Part shown: piece by piece, positions 17,108 to 26,444 of the stretch
How the letters are laid out: every line of letters starts with the position of its first letter
How positions within the stretch are numbered: position 1 is the stretch's first letter
NCBI GenBank assembly: GCA_028279215.1
Contig: JANQOF010000059.1
Location: 1 to 64,000 of the forward strand
DNA length: 64,000 nt
Source: Pirellulales bacterium
GTDB taxonomy: Bacteria > Planctomycetota > Planctomycetia > Pirellulales > Lacipirellulaceae
Direction of reading: 5' to 3'
Position numbers and translations under genes: made by a program
The notes under the pieces: model-generated
What the model saw: only the letters and a program-made list of their open reading frames with translations
Told to the model about the DNA's origin: nothing
Database searches by the model: none

Positions 17108-17398
17108 TCACTCGATGGGCGTCGCGCCGGCAGGTGGTGCACCTCCGCCAGCCTTCACGTATTCCGCTCGTTGCCGGGCGTAGTCATCGGCTGTGGGCAA
17201 CTCAGCCTTGGACGACGTGCTAGCATTTGCAGCGTCGAATAGCCTTTTGAGGTAAGCACGACACCAGCCACAGCCGGTGCCTGCTCCATGACAGTCGGAC
17301 AATTGCGATGCCGACCTTGGCTGCTCGATGCGCAGGTAGTTAACGACCTTGCGCTTGGTGACGTGAAAGCAGAGACAAAGTTCGTCATCGAGTTCCAT
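17108..17398 (-). CDS. Bfd-like [2Fe-2S]-binding small protein
   Basis: A 96-residue protein whose first 60 residues match the BFD-like [2Fe-2S] domain. The cluster ligands are expected to be C8, C10, C43 and C46 (C-x-C, then C-x-x-C after 32 residues). Related domains are bacterioferritin-associated ferredoxin and parts of nitrite reductase. The C-terminal 35 residues are low-complexity. It begins 16 bases after the anti-sigma-like gene stops, in the same direction. No bacterioferritin lies nearby, so its partner is unknown. Confidence 0.7.
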   Translation of the reverse strand: MELDDELCLCFHVTKRKVVNYLRIEQPRSASQLSDCHGAGTGCGWCRAYLKRLFDAANASTSSKAELPTADDYARQRAEYVKAGGGAPPAGATPIE

Positions 17399-17414
17399 GG
17401 AAACGTTGTGAACC

Positions 17415-17825
17415 TCACTCCCGTGGCAGATGCCCCACGCTCGACTGGAAGTACTTCTTGCGTCGGCCAGTAACTTCTTCGATGTCGCCGGCTGCCTGTT
17501 CGGCCTCGAGGTCGCTGACGCTGGCTGTGCAAACGCGGCAGCGGGATACCTCCAAGTGAAACTTCACGAACGCTGCCTCGTCGTCGGCCAGCACGCCCAT
17601 GAGATAGCTGCCTAGTTCGCTACGTTCGGGGCAACTAAGACGATGCCGTCGCCAGATTCCGCCTAAGGAGTGCACGCCTGCATCGCGCCGCCCGTTGATG
17701 GCCTTGAGTTGCTCGCGGAGCGCTTCGCTGTCCCGAAGCGCATCCTCCACCTCGGCCATTTGCTCCGCAGGCAAGGCCTCATCGAGGTAGGCGTCGAGTT
17801 CGGGCGTGTCGTATCGGTTGGACAT
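17415..17825 (-). CDS. Putative anti-sigma-like zinc-binding protein
   Basis: A 136-residue soluble protein. The N-terminal half is acidic and helical (YDTPELDAYLDEALPAEQM). The middle has CPERSELGSYLMGVL and then H-x5-C-x2-C in FHLEVSRCRVC, reminiscent of, but not identical to, the H-x3-C-x2-C of zinc-containing anti-sigma domains. It lies about 200 bases downstream of the ECF sigma factor gene, in the same direction, which supports an anti-sigma role. No membrane segment is present, so it would act in the cytoplasm. The function is inferred. Confidence 0.5.
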   Translation of the reverse strand: MSNRYDTPELDAYLDEALPAEQMAEVEDALRDSEALREQLKAINGRRDAGVHSLGGIWRRHRLSCPERSELGSYLMGVLADDEAAFVKFHLEVSRCRVCTASVSDLEAEQAAGDIEEVTGRRKKYFQSSVGHLPRE

Positions 17826-17838
17826 GGAACGTTCTTTT

Positions 17839-18014
17839 TAACCACAGAGACACAGAGAATTGGGCCAAGGATGACCACAGATTGCTACGGATAGTGACTT
17901 CCAATCTCGTCCGAAGTACGAATCAACGACACACATCACACAACGTCAGTGTCTATCCGTGGACATCCGTAGCAAGAAGTTTCAGTGTCTCCTTTCTGTC
18001 TCTGTGTTTAACCA
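17839..18014. repeat. Nested imperfect inverted repeat between sigma and anti-sigma-like genes
   Basis: Outer arms are TTAACCACAGAGACACAGAG (from 17838) and, on the other strand, TTAAACACAGAGACAG (near 17996-18011). Inner arms are TTGCTACGGAT (17882-17892) and its complement ATCCGTAGCAA (17965-17975). Phrases of the ACCACAGAG and GCTACGGAT type recur between genes in many environmental bacterial genomes, so this is probably a dispersed palindromic element, not a gene-specific operator. Confidence 0.6.
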
Positions 18015-18021
18015 AATCTGT

Positions 18022-18663
18022 TTACTCAGCCTGCTCGTACAACTCCGGGAACACATCTTCGCTCAAGTCTTGCCGGCGGACTAACGTTCGTAGGCGAGCG
18101 AGAAAGTCGAACTTGAAGTTGGCTACCTGTTGTTCGGTAATGTCGAGCGTGGCGGCGACGCGCTTGTTTGCCATACCGCGGGCGAACAGGAGTTCGATGC
18201 ACTTAAGCTTGGTCCAATCGCCCCGCTCGCGCCAACGATCGATTTCACTCGACAAGGCCTCGACGATCGCTTGTTCCTCCATGCCTTGACGTTCGCCGCT
18301 ACGGGCGATGCTGCTGGCGGCGCGGGCAGAGCCAGGCAGGTCCCAGGCCGCGCCGTCGGAGCCGTCGGTGCTCGAGAGCGGCAGCGCCGGGCGTCGGCCT
18401 TCGCGGCGAAGGTGATCGGTGAGCTTGTGGGCGGCAATCGAGAATAGCCAACTCTCCAGCGGTCGGCGCGAGTCGTAGTTGGGCAGGCTGGTGAGGAAAC
18501 CGACGAAGGTTTCCTGCACCACGTCTTCGCTGGCCGCACGACGGCGCAGGCGACTCTCGACGAACGCCAAAAGTCGGCCCTCGTACTCGTCGATCAAACG
18601 AGTCCAGGCATCGGGGCTTCCCTTGCGGATGTCGTCGACAAGAAGGGCGTCGGGATTGGGCAT
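18022..18663 (-). CDS. RNA polymerase ECF-type sigma factor
   Basis: A 213-residue two-domain sigma factor. Region 2 is at about residues 20-90 (EYEGRLLAFVESRL, EDVVQETFVGFL, then WLFSIAAHKLTDHLRRE). Region 4 is at about 140-205 (KCIELLFARGMANKRVAATL, then QQVANFKFDFLARLR). A 50-residue Ala/Ser-rich linker joins them. The form fits the large planctomycete ECF groups. It heads the transcript that runs on to the anti-sigma-like gene and is followed upstream by a membrane protein, a kinase and an FHA-like gene in the same direction, suggesting a linked signalling unit. Confidence 0.85.
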   Translation of the reverse strand: MPNPDALLVDDIRKGSPDAWTRLIDEYEGRLLAFVESRLRRRAASEDVVQETFVGFLTSLPNYDSRRPLESWLFSIAAHKLTDHLRREGRRPALPLSSTDGSDGAAWDLPGSARAASSIARSGERQGMEEQAIVEALSSEIDRWRERGDWTKLKCIELLFARGMANKRVAATLDITEQQVANFKFDFLARLRTLVRRQDLSEDVFPELYEQAE

Positions 18664-18692
18664 CGAGGTGTACGCGCGATAGGAGTGGCCGG

Positions 18693-20069
18693 CTAAGCTA
18701 AGTTGAGCAAAACCAATACTCCGATTATCGCCGCGGGCACTCCGATAAACAACCGCTTTGTGTAGTAACCTTTGGTATACGTATCGAGCTTGATCAGCCC
18801 CAGAACGCCAGCCAGCGACGCGAGCACCCCGCCCATCACGCCCGCCACCATTCCAACACGCTCGCGCCGCTCATAGTCGCGCCAGCGTCTGAGTAGCTCG
18901 TCCGTGGCTGCCCGATCAAACTCCAACTGCACGTGGAGATTCTGCATTCCTTTGGCGTGCGGAAAGTCGCGCGTTTCGAAGTACTGATTCGATACGAGAT
19001 TCTCGCGAATAAACCGCGGCGAAATCCCGAGGCGCTCAAGCGGAGGTACATAGATCGGTCCACGATTTTCCTCGACCGCCAACTCGTGAAGGTAGGCGAA
19101 CACGGCATTGTCGAGTTCGACTCGGACCCAGCGTTCGCACGTGGGCCGGTCTTGCTGCCAGCCAGACTCGACGACTCGGCGATAGACGTTTTCGACACTC
19201 TTCGGCGGTTCGCTCACCCAATCGGGGATTTCATCGACCGGTATGGGCGACGTGTCGGCAATTGGATCGATTTCTTCTTCGTTTACAACTTCCGCGTCTT
19301 CAATTTCGGAGTCGTCGACGGTGGCAGTTACTTCTTCCACTGCAACGGCTGCTACTTCCATGTCGTTAGTAGCAACATGCGCAACCGGTGAATGGACATT
19401 GGGATGTGGTGCAATGTGCTCCTCGGGAACCGCGACAGGCGTCGGGGCAATAGGGGCAGTATACGACGTTGTGTTTTCTGGCCGCGAATAGTAACTCGAA
19501 CGGCGCTCGAAGGAGATGTAGCCAAAAAACAGCAGCAACAAGGGCGCTGCGACTGCGACAGTGCCAATGGCCGGTCCCGCATGCTTGAATACCAAGAACA
19601 TCAGCAACGCTACGAGGGGAGCCACGACCGCACCGGCCAAGCCAATACGCCATCTCGTGCTGGACGAGCTGCCCGCGTGGCTGGGAATCGCACCTTGCTG
19701 TATTCGCATTTCTTGCAATAGCCCACTCGCATCTTCTCGATATTGCTCGGCGACCTGCCTTGCGTCGATGCCGCCATTCTGTTCGTAGCTCTCGGCGATG
19801 TTGCGTAAGTGCTCTGCCTGAACTTCCAGATTGCGAACTTGCTCCCGCTGCGCGAATACTCGTGCTTGATTGCGGGCGTGTTGCTCCATTTGGTTCATCG
19901 TAGCCATCCGCCAGCCGATCAGAGCGACGGCGATCAGAGCGACGAACGACCCAAACGCTATCGTTGCCCCTCGCGTATGGCGATTGCCTAGCAGCACCGC
20001 GGCGAGCGCTAATCCACCGAGTACCACTCCGCCAGCCAACAAGAGCAGAAGCAACGCAAAAAACGACAT
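18693..20069 (-). CDS. Membrane protein of unknown function
   Basis: A 458-residue protein. Two N-terminal membrane helices (residues about 3-27 and 36-56) are followed by a helical, probably coiled-coil stretch (EQHARNQARVFAQREQVRNL and on), two more helices at about 137-180, a variable acidic Glu/Val-rich linker with PIAPTPVAVPEEH, a conserved soluble domain (about 280-400, with WVSEPPKSVENVYRRVVES), and C-terminal helices. The start at 20069 follows AGGAGAG by 6 bases. It lies 20 bases after the kinase gene and may be its partner or target. I do not recognise the family. Confidence 0.65.
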   Translation of the reverse strand: MSFFALLLLLLAGGVVLGGLALAAVLLGNRHTRGATIAFGSFVALIAVALIGWRMATMNQMEQHARNQARVFAQREQVRNLEVQAEHLRNIAESYEQNGGIDARQVAEQYREDASGLLQEMRIQQGAIPSHAGSSSSTRWRIGLAGAVVAPLVALLMFLVFKHAGPAIGTVAVAAPLLLLFFGYISFERRSSYYSRPENTTSYTAPIAPTPVAVPEEHIAPHPNVHSPVAHVATNDMEVAAVAVEEVTATVDDSEIEDAEVVNEEEIDPIADTSPIPVDEIPDWVSEPPKSVENVYRRVVESGWQQDRPTCERWVRVELDNAVFAYLHELAVEENRGPIYVPPLERLGISPRFIRENLVSNQYFETRDFPHAKGMQNLHVQLEFDRAATDELLRRWRDYERRERVGMVAGVMGGVLASLAGVLGLIKLDTYTKGYYTKRLFIGVPAAIIGVLVLLNLA

Positions 20070-20089
20070 GGCACTCTCCTGAACCATCG

Positions 20090-22252
20090 TTACACCACCA
20101 TGGCTTCTTCCGCGATACTCTTACGCTTGCTGGGTGGCAACCACGGGCTCACGAGCTGAATCGATATTGCCATGATGCCAGCCACCGCCACTCCGGCAGG
20201 TTGGGGATACCAACACACTAGGTGAGCAATCCACGCGCCGCACATGGCAATACCGATTCCCACTAGGCTCAGGCGTGTGCGGCGGGTGTATTCGGCCAGC
20301 CGCCACCATCGCAGACCAACCATCAGCAGGGCGAAGTACATCACCGCCAGCAACCCGTCAGGAGACTTCAACCCGTTGCCGTAGTTGGTGACGTACTGCG
20401 ACTCGTTGAGGCTGAACATCCCCTTCATCAAAGTGTCGTGGAATCCAACATCGAAGTCATGGACCGTCGGCAAACCGATTAGCAGCACTTGAGCCATGCC
20501 CCAGGCCACCAAGCCGACCAGCGCGCCGCCGGCAAGTTGGAAGGTTCGCATCGGAATCTGGTCTTCAAACCGGCCTTCGGAAAACTTGGCGGTGGCCAGC
20601 GCGACCCAGCAGCCCACGGTACTCACTGTCGACAACCATAGATGTAACGGTATGCGCTCGCCTGCCGAACTGCCGCCTACCATCACAACCGCCAGTAGCG
20701 ACAAAAAAGTACAGAGTATGCCTGATAGCAACATCGCCGTGACCAACTCGCTAATGCGTTGCCGCACTGGTTTTTGGCCAAGTTGCTTGAATACGGCTTC
20801 CTTCCAGTTCGCCCGCATCTGGCGAGCATTGATACATGCCTGGCGACGACGCTCAGCGCGCGACATGGGCGGATTCGCCGATGCCGGATCGGGCGAGCTC
20901 GTCGGTTGCGGCGATTCCGACCGAGTTGCTTCTGGCTCGGTGGTCGCGTTTTGATTGGCATCGCGCAGCTTTTGCCCATGCAGCCGACGATTGGCTGGCT
21001 CCAGGAATACGGACCAAAAGATGTAGTAGAACAAATAGACGAAGCCCAAGGTGAACGCCACCGCGCCCCAACTAGTCACCGTCACGACCCCTAATCCCAC
21101 CAATACGAAGACCAACAGGCCCTTAGCAACAGGGTTTAGAGACCAGTCTTGCCAGCTGTCGACCGTGTTGCTCCAGCTTGTGCTCACCCAGTCGTAGAGC
21201 GGCTCGCGCTTAGAGTACTCACGCGGTGCGGGTTCAGGCGATGGAGCGGCCGTGACCGTGCCGCGCACGCTGGTGTCGGAGAACAGGTGATCGCTACCAA
21301 TACCGTCGGCAGCCGCGTGTTCAGCGGACCAGCCTTCGATAGGTTCTGGGCGCAACGGGCCCACGCTTCGTCCATCTGGCAGATGGGCGAGCATCTCGGG
21401 AACGCTTCCAATCCGCACTTCGGGGTCCTTGGCGAGCGTCCGCTGGACAAGTTCGCGAAATGGGTTCTCGAGCTTCGATAGGTCTGGCTCCGCGGTGAGA
21501 TGTTTCATGAGCACTTCACCAACGCTTTCGCCTTCAAAAGGCACGTGCCCGGTGAGCATCTCGTACAACATCACGCCGAGGGCGTAGGTATCGATCTCGC
21601 GCCCATAGCGGCCATTGGCAATTTCTGGGGCCATGTAGTGGACGGTGCCGACGCTTTCGGTTTGTCCGCTGCGGCGACTACATGAAATAAACTTTGAGAG
21701 GCCGTAGTCGCCGATCTTCACGGTGCCGCCGTCACTCGAGTCGATATCGAGAAACACGTTGCCCGGTTTCAGGTCGCGGTGAACGATGCCGTGATCGTGC
21801 AAGTAGGCGACGCCCGCTCCGATGCCCTGCATCCATCGAACCACCTGTTCGATGGGCATGCCATCGGGGTGACGTTCGATCGCGTCTTCGAGCGATTCGC
21901 CAGAGACGTACTCCATCACCACCCACTGGTCGCCCAAGGAATCGGAGCGGATGTCGTACACGGCAATTAGGTTGGGGTGCTTCAAGTTCAAGCAGTGTCG
22001 TACGCCACGGAGTTCGACATCCAAGTTGCGGCGGATGAGCTTTAGCGCCACCTCTTTGCCGGCGTCGCTTGTAGCGAAGTACACCTCTCCAAAGCCGCCG
22101 CGACCGATGCCGCGCTTGATGGTGTAGCCTTCGAGCGGCTGACTGCCGGTGGAGTAGAGGAACTTCACCGGCGCGCGCGTCTCGCTGGCCCTCTCGGGGT
22201 CCGCTAGGTCTTCAGGTTGCGGAGTGCGTACGTCCATTACCGATAGCGACAA
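20090..22252 (-). CDS. Ser/Thr protein kinase with polytopic C-terminal membrane region
   Basis: A 720-residue protein. Residues about 43-305 form a Hanks-type kinase: glycine loop GIGRGGFGEVY (48-58), lysine K71, catalytic loop HRDLKPGNVF (about 158-167), metal motif DYG in place of DFG (about 182), and MAPE. A Pro-rich linker leads to two membrane helices at about 375-415, a basic cytoplasmic loop, and about five helices from 510 to 715. The kinase is therefore cytoplasmic and anchored at the membrane. Neighbouring FHA-like, ECF sigma and membrane protein genes in the same orientation suggest a phospho-signalling unit; substrates are unknown. Confidence 0.88.
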   Translation of the reverse strand: MSLSVMDVRTPQPEDLADPERASETRAPVKFLYSTGSQPLEGYTIKRGIGRGGFGEVYFATSDAGKEVALKLIRRNLDVELRGVRHCLNLKHPNLIAVYDIRSDSLGDQWVVMEYVSGESLEDAIERHPDGMPIEQVVRWMQGIGAGVAYLHDHGIVHRDLKPGNVFLDIDSSDGGTVKIGDYGLSKFISCSRRSGQTESVGTVHYMAPEIANGRYGREIDTYALGVMLYEMLTGHVPFEGESVGEVLMKHLTAEPDLSKLENPFRELVQRTLAKDPEVRIGSVPEMLAHLPDGRSVGPLRPEPIEGWSAEHAAADGIGSDHLFSDTSVRGTVTAAPSPEPAPREYSKREPLYDWVSTSWSNTVDSWQDWSLNPVAKGLLVFVLVGLGVVTVTSWGAVAFTLGFVYLFYYIFWSVFLEPANRRLHGQKLRDANQNATTEPEATRSESPQPTSSPDPASANPPMSRAERRRQACINARQMRANWKEAVFKQLGQKPVRQRISELVTAMLLSGILCTFLSLLAVVMVGGSSAGERIPLHLWLSTVSTVGCWVALATAKFSEGRFEDQIPMRTFQLAGGALVGLVAWGMAQVLLIGLPTVHDFDVGFHDTLMKGMFSLNESQYVTNYGNGLKSPDGLLAVMYFALLMVGLRWWRLAEYTRRTRLSLVGIGIAMCGAWIAHLVCWYPQPAGVAVAGIMAISIQLVSPWLPPSKRKSIAEEAMVV

Positions 22253-22428
22253 GATTCAGATGCCTCAATTTAGTGTAACTGGTTTTCGATGTCTTATTCG
22301 CCGCAAACAGGCGAAGCTTGCACGAAATGCGCGGTAAACTCCCCGGAATCGATTCCTCCCTCACCCCTCGTTTGGTGAATTTGCTGCCTTGCGGACCCCG
22401 CCGACTCCAAAATCAAACAATGCAGAGC

Positions 22429-23868
22429 TCAGACATCTTCCAAGCTGATTGCAAAATCCTCCCCTTCCAGCCGCGCATTGCTGGCCACGGGCGCGGCGCC
22501 CTCGACCGCTACGCCGTCGATCGATAGTGGCAGCGTCGACCGGCAGTGCAACCGATCCTGCTGACGGAACAACATCACGTCGCCAGGCCACTTGCGGCAC
22601 GCGACGTGCGAATGAGACTTTGGACCCAGTACGCAGCTATCGGCCATCAGCAGCACCGCGTCGGCCCTGGGCTCGGTGCGATGTCCGCTAGTGGGCGTGA
22701 GCCGCGCCGTCGCGCTCAACGCATGAGGCTTCTCGAACCTCAATCTGACACAGGATCCTAGTCGCAACTCGTGGCTCGATCCCAACACCATCGGCCCGGT
22801 TAGCTTGCGGCCATCAATCGTCACGTCGCCCAGCGGATCGATGGTGTAACGGCCTCCTTCGCGGCGCAAGACAGCATGACGCCGTGAGAGATCGGCACAC
22901 AGCGGCACGGCTAGCGCCGCGCCCGGAGCTGGCTGCCCGAGCACTACTTCGTCGTCCAGGCACACCAGGAAACCGCCCACGGCGTCGACCCACATCATGA
23001 ACCGATTCGGATGATCTTGGCCGGGCATAGTGTCGCTATTCTGATGGGTAGACGCACTCGGTCGACGGGCTCGATCGGTCTCGCGTAGCGATAACGACGC
23101 CGCCTGGCGAGGGCCAGTCGCTTTGCCGGCTCCCCGGTAAATCTCGGTCGCATCGAGCCCCACGGCGTGCCATGCCCTACGCCGGGCAGCGCGTGCCACC
23201 CGATCGCGCGGCGCGATGGCCAACATCCTGTCGGCCGTGCTAAGCATACGTTGCCACTCACTTGCATCGGTGGCTGCGAGCAGTTCGCTACTTAGGTTTC
23301 CGTGCTCGTCGCAGGTTGCGATTAGCGACTCGACGCGGCTAGTTACGTCCGACACGTTGATTGTATCCGACAGCGTGGGAAGATTCGCCGCCACCCACTC
23401 AAGCGTTCGCCGAGCTTCGGCCGCATTGCCTGTCGCGAGCATTTGCTCGGCTTCGCCAAGTCGGCTGGTGGCTGCGGACAGGCAGCGAACCTCTCCGTCG
23501 GCCAGTGTTCGGCGTGACAGCTTGGTGAGTTCTTGATCGGCGGCGGAAGTTCGGCCTTCGGCCAGGTAGCGGCAGGCGCGACCAACGACCTGATTTCGGT
23601 AGTCGCGATGCAACTGGGCCACCGGGGCGTCGGTGCCTGCCATCCGCGTCGCCTGCTGCACATCGTGCCAGCCAGCACTTGAATGCCCGTCGAGCAGACG
23701 GCCTCGTGCCCGATCGGCGAAACGCTGAGCCAACTCGACCGACAGCTCTCGAGCCTGGCGAAATTCTCTGAGTTCGTTCTGCTGGACAATCGCCGAGGCG
23801 CGGTCTAACTCGCCGCTCCGCAGCGCCCGTCGCGCCTCACCTAATTTCATTCGCCAGGAAGGAAACAT
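22429..23868 (-). CDS. FHA-like domain protein with helical N-terminal region
   Basis: A 479-residue protein from the preferred start. The first two thirds are helical, rich in Ala and Arg, and look like tandem TPR-like units. The C-terminal part (about 310-479) carries an FHA-like segment with DLSRRHAVLRREGGRYTIDP, where SRRHA is a typical phosphothreonine-binding loop, then TIDGRKL and a beta-rich tail. It is next to a Ser/Thr kinase gene in the same direction, so binding to phosphorylated partners is plausible. The start is uncertain: ATG at 23868 is preferred because the upstream 36 residues look non-coding, though an ATG at 23946 is in frame. Confidence 0.65.
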   Translation of the reverse strand: MFPSWRMKLGEARRALRSGELDRASAIVQQNELREFRQARELSVELAQRFADRARGRLLDGHSSAGWHDVQQATRMAGTDAPVAQLHRDYRNQVVGRACRYLAEGRTSAADQELTKLSRRTLADGEVRCLSAATSRLGEAEQMLATGNAAEARRTLEWVAANLPTLSDTINVSDVTSRVESLIATCDEHGNLSSELLAATDASEWQRMLSTADRMLAIAPRDRVARAARRRAWHAVGLDATEIYRGAGKATGPRQAASLSLRETDRARRPSASTHQNSDTMPGQDHPNRFMMWVDAVGGFLVCLDDEVVLGQPAPGAALAVPLCADLSRRHAVLRREGGRYTIDPLGDVTIDGRKLTGPMVLGSSHELRLGSCVRLRFEKPHALSATARLTPTSGHRTEPRADAVLLMADSCVLGPKSHSHVACRKWPGDVMLFRQQDRLHCRSTLPLSIDGVAVEGAAPVASNARLEGEDFAISLEDV

Positions 23869-24005
23869 GCGTATTGTTGGTCCAGCTCGTTGTTCGCAAG
23901 TCAGAAGTGTTAAGACTCGAAGTTCAAGTTTCAGTACTTCGGTCATGATCAATGCCGAGACTCCGATTCTCGGCAATTGACCATTGGACCTTGCAACTTG
24001 CTAGT

Positions 24006-24812
24006 TCAGTCTTCGTAGCTCACCGTTGCCACTTCACCTTGTTGGGCAGCCAAGTTGAAGTAAGCGGCCACCTGTTCGGTGATGTTGCCCGACTCTTGTG
24101 GATCGAGCGAGATTTCGGTCACGACGTCGACGTCGGCGTTGGCGATACGAGCCTTGACGTCAAGCGAGGTGCGAATGTCGTTAATCAGCTTCTTCGTACG
24201 CGCAAGCTGCGTATCGTCGAATGGAATCTCGCTGGTGGCTTGTGCGACTTCCACCAAGTGACGCTTGGCGTCGAGGCACTTCAGATCGGTTTCTAGCTTC
24301 TTTTGCGACGAGACCATCGCGGCGTACTTCTCGCGAGCAGCCATTAGATTTGCGGCCCGGGCGTCGCGCATTTGGCGGAGCGCCGTGAGCGTCTCGTCGT
24401 CGACTTTGAAGCGCGCAAACTTGCTCTTCAAACTTCGCTCGACGTCGTTGCGATCATAAGTGCGGCTGGCGTAGCGAAATGTGCTTTGGCCACTAGTGAG
24501 GTCTGACTGCAATGTCATGATTTCGCCCTGCAGCTTACTGCTGTTGTTCTCGGCCGCAGCAATCTGCTCATCCAACTGTTCGAGAGCCACTTCTTCTCTG
24601 GCAATCACATGCATCGCTTCGCGAATAACGGGTGTTAGCTCCGAGACCATTTGGCGAGCCCGATCGATCTGAAAATCGGTCGGCACGCTGTTTTGAACGC
24701 TTTCCGAAACCCGATTCGCCGATGTCCGGAGGTAACTAAAGGCATCCCGCCCAAACAACAGGCCGGCAACCAAGCCGACGCCCAATACGGTGAGAATGGT
24801 TTTTTTGATCAT
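24006..24812 (-). CDS. Membrane-anchored coiled-coil protein, function unknown
   Basis: A 268-residue protein. One membrane helix or uncleaved signal lies at residues 5-22 (ILTVLGVGLVAGLLFGR). The rest is long helices with heptad patterns (EQLDEQIAAAENNSSKLQ, then KKLETDLKCLDAKRHL), so a coiled coil projects from the membrane. The start at 24812 has an AAGGAG site about 9 bases upstream. It is the first gene of the minus-strand regulatory block, although a link to the kinase is unproven. Many planctomycetes encode similar proteins of unknown role. Confidence 0.7.
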   Translation of the reverse strand: MIKKTILTVLGVGLVAGLLFGRDAFSYLRTSANRVSESVQNSVPTDFQIDRARQMVSELTPVIREAMHVIAREEVALEQLDEQIAAAENNSSKLQGEIMTLQSDLTSGQSTFRYASRTYDRNDVERSLKSKFARFKVDDETLTALRQMRDARAANLMAAREKYAAMVSSQKKLETDLKCLDAKRHLVEVAQATSEIPFDDTQLARTKKLINDIRTSLDVKARIANADVDVVTEISLDPQESGNITEQVAAYFNLAAQQGEVATVSYED

Positions 24813-25129
24813 GGGAGATACTCCTTGACCGGGGTGATGGTTTCGAAAACAGCAATTGTGGAACTTTCGCATGGGAACTGCCCGGCGAACGAGGGATGGG
24901 AAAACACCGAAAGGACCAGGCACTCGAAAGTGACGGTCCACTAAGGGATTCGCGGCCCGGCGAATGATATTTGGGATTTCCCAAAGAATTCTTGAAACCT
25001 GCCAAACTTGAGTGCCAGCAGGGGCCTGTTGCCGCTTGCGGGACCACCTCCCGGCCGGGCAAAATGAACGCATAACCAGCGGAATGCATAGGAAACCCCC
25101 GTCCGCCCTGCCTCCAAGGAGTTCCCGGT
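24813..25129. other. Divergent intergenic region with palindromes
   Basis: This region holds the promoters of the coiled-coil protein gene (minus) and the lipoprotein gene (plus). TTTGGGA-TT-TCCCAAA at 24970-24985 is a perfect inverted repeat, and AAGAATTCTT at 24984-24993 is a perfect palindrome partly overlapping it. Either could be an operator. No clear -35/-10 pair was assigned. Confidence 0.4.
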
Positions 25130-25756
25130 ATGACTCGCCTTGCTCTCTTATTCGTCGCAGTAGTGATCGCCGTTGGGTGCGAGCCGCGAGACACCGCCCC
25201 AGCAATCCAAGGTGTTTCGGCCAGCGACGCGGCCGTCATTCGGTCGCAGATGATTTTGGGGGTCGAACCGGCGGCGTCAGCATCGGTAATCGAGGTTCGC
25301 GACGCGCTCGAAGCGGCGGACGAAGGCAGCGAGAACAATCGCGTGGCTGTCGTCGGACAGATCGGTGGCATGCCGAATCCGTACGGGGCCGATTCTCAGC
25401 CAGATTTTCCTTGGGTCGATGGACAAGCGGTGTTCTTCTTGGTCGATCCGACTACGGCGACGCAATTCGAAGGTCACCAGCACGAGAAAGGCGAAGAGTG
25501 TTCGTTCTGTCTCGGAAAAGCGCGTGATTTGGCTGACACCGTGGCTATGGTCCAGTTGCGAGCCGAAGGGTCCCCGGTAATCCTTGCCAGAGCTGACGAC
25601 CTTCTTGGGCTAGTGGAGGGCACCCCAGTGGTGGTAACGGGTACCGCCCGCCACGAACTTGGCATGCTGATTGTTGAGGCAGATGGAGTCCACATCAAGC
25701 AGACCGTTAAGGAGAGTGGGCCACAAGATGGCGACGCCGAGCCAGCCAACCCATGA
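25130..25756 (+). CDS. Predicted lipoprotein of unknown function
   Basis: A 208-residue protein with a signal peptide ending in a lipobox-like VAVGC at residue 17, so it is probably lipid-anchored. The mature part has two beta-rich segments (NRVAVVGQIGGMPNPYG near residue 65 and VTGTARHELGMLIVEADGVHI near 165) that hint at a tandem OB-type fold, with a CSFCLGKARD loop between them and nearby HQHEKGEE that could bind metal. I cannot name the family. It precedes the acetyltransferase gene by 73 bases. Confidence 0.6.
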   Translation: MTRLALLFVAVVIAVGCEPRDTAPAIQGVSASDAAVIRSQMILGVEPAASASVIEVRDALEAADEGSENNRVAVVGQIGGMPNPYGADSQPDFPWVDGQAVFFLVDPTTATQFEGHQHEKGEECSFCLGKARDLADTVAMVQLRAEGSPVILARADDLLGLVEGTPVVVTGTARHELGMLIVEADGVHIKQTVKESGPQDGDAEPANP

Positions 25757-25829
25757 CACTTGAGCAAGCTACCAAGCACTTGCAGAACGTTCGACCATTC
25801 CATCTAAGAGCGGGTTTACCCGCCAGCCT

Positions 25830-26444
25830 GTGTCTGTAGCTCACGACAATCAGCACGTTGCCTCGTCGGCGGACGCGTCCAGCGACGCATGGGTCGATCT
25901 CCAAAACTACCGGGTGACGGGGTACCAGCATCGCGGCAAGCTGTTGCGTGCGATCTGGTATTTGGTCGGGCTAACAATGTTCGAATCGGGCCTGCCGATC
26001 CCAAGTAGTTTGAAGCGATCGGTTTTGTGCTGGTTCGGCAGCCGAATAGGCGCTGGGGTAGTGATCAAGCCTCATGTTCGCATCAAATTCCCTTGGCAAC
26101 TCGAAATTGGAGATCACACGTGGATTGGCGAGGGGACGTGGATCGACAATCTGGCTGAGGTGAGCATCGGTAGTCATGTGTGCATTTCGCAGGGCGTCTA
26201 CTTCTGCACCGGCAGCCACGATCATGGTAAGCGGGGATTCGATCTGTTGACGGCACCTATCGCTGTGGGCGACGGTGCTTGGGTGGCGGCTCGCAGCACA
26301 CTTCTGCCCGGCGTGGGTATCGGCAGCAACGCGTTGGTGGCTGCTGGCAGCGTTGTCCACAAGAATGTGCCGCCTGCGGTCATGGTGGGTGGCAATCCAG
26401 CGTCGTTCATTCGCGACCGTGAGCCGCCGACCGCTGTCGATTGA
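25830..26444 (+). CDS. WcaF-like left-handed beta-helix acetyltransferase
   Basis: A 204-residue hexapeptide-repeat acyltransferase. Hexapeptide turns run from about residue 75 (IGAGVVIKPHVRIKF, then LEIGDHTWIGEGTWIDNL, then VSIGSHVCISQGVYFCTGSHD), with the catalytic histidine likely in GSHDHG near residue 130. The overall form matches WcaF/NodL-type O-acetyltransferases of polysaccharide synthesis. It starts with GTG and opens the second polysaccharide region, about 560 bases before the WecA-type gene. Confidence 0.8.
   Translation: MSVAHDNQHVASSADASSDAWVDLQNYRVTGYQHRGKLLRAIWYLVGLTMFESGLPIPSSLKRSVLCWFGSRIGAGVVIKPHVRIKFPWQLEIGDHTWIGEGTWIDNLAEVSIGSHVCISQGVYFCTGSHDHGKRGFDLLTAPIAVGDGAWVAARSTLLPGVGIGSNALVAAGSVVHKNVPPAVMVGGNPASFIRDREPPTAVD

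Noticed and set aside
22361..22380. CCTCACCCCTCG as a second copy of the uvrA palindrome
   Set aside because: Only a short part matches and no hairpin arm is present.
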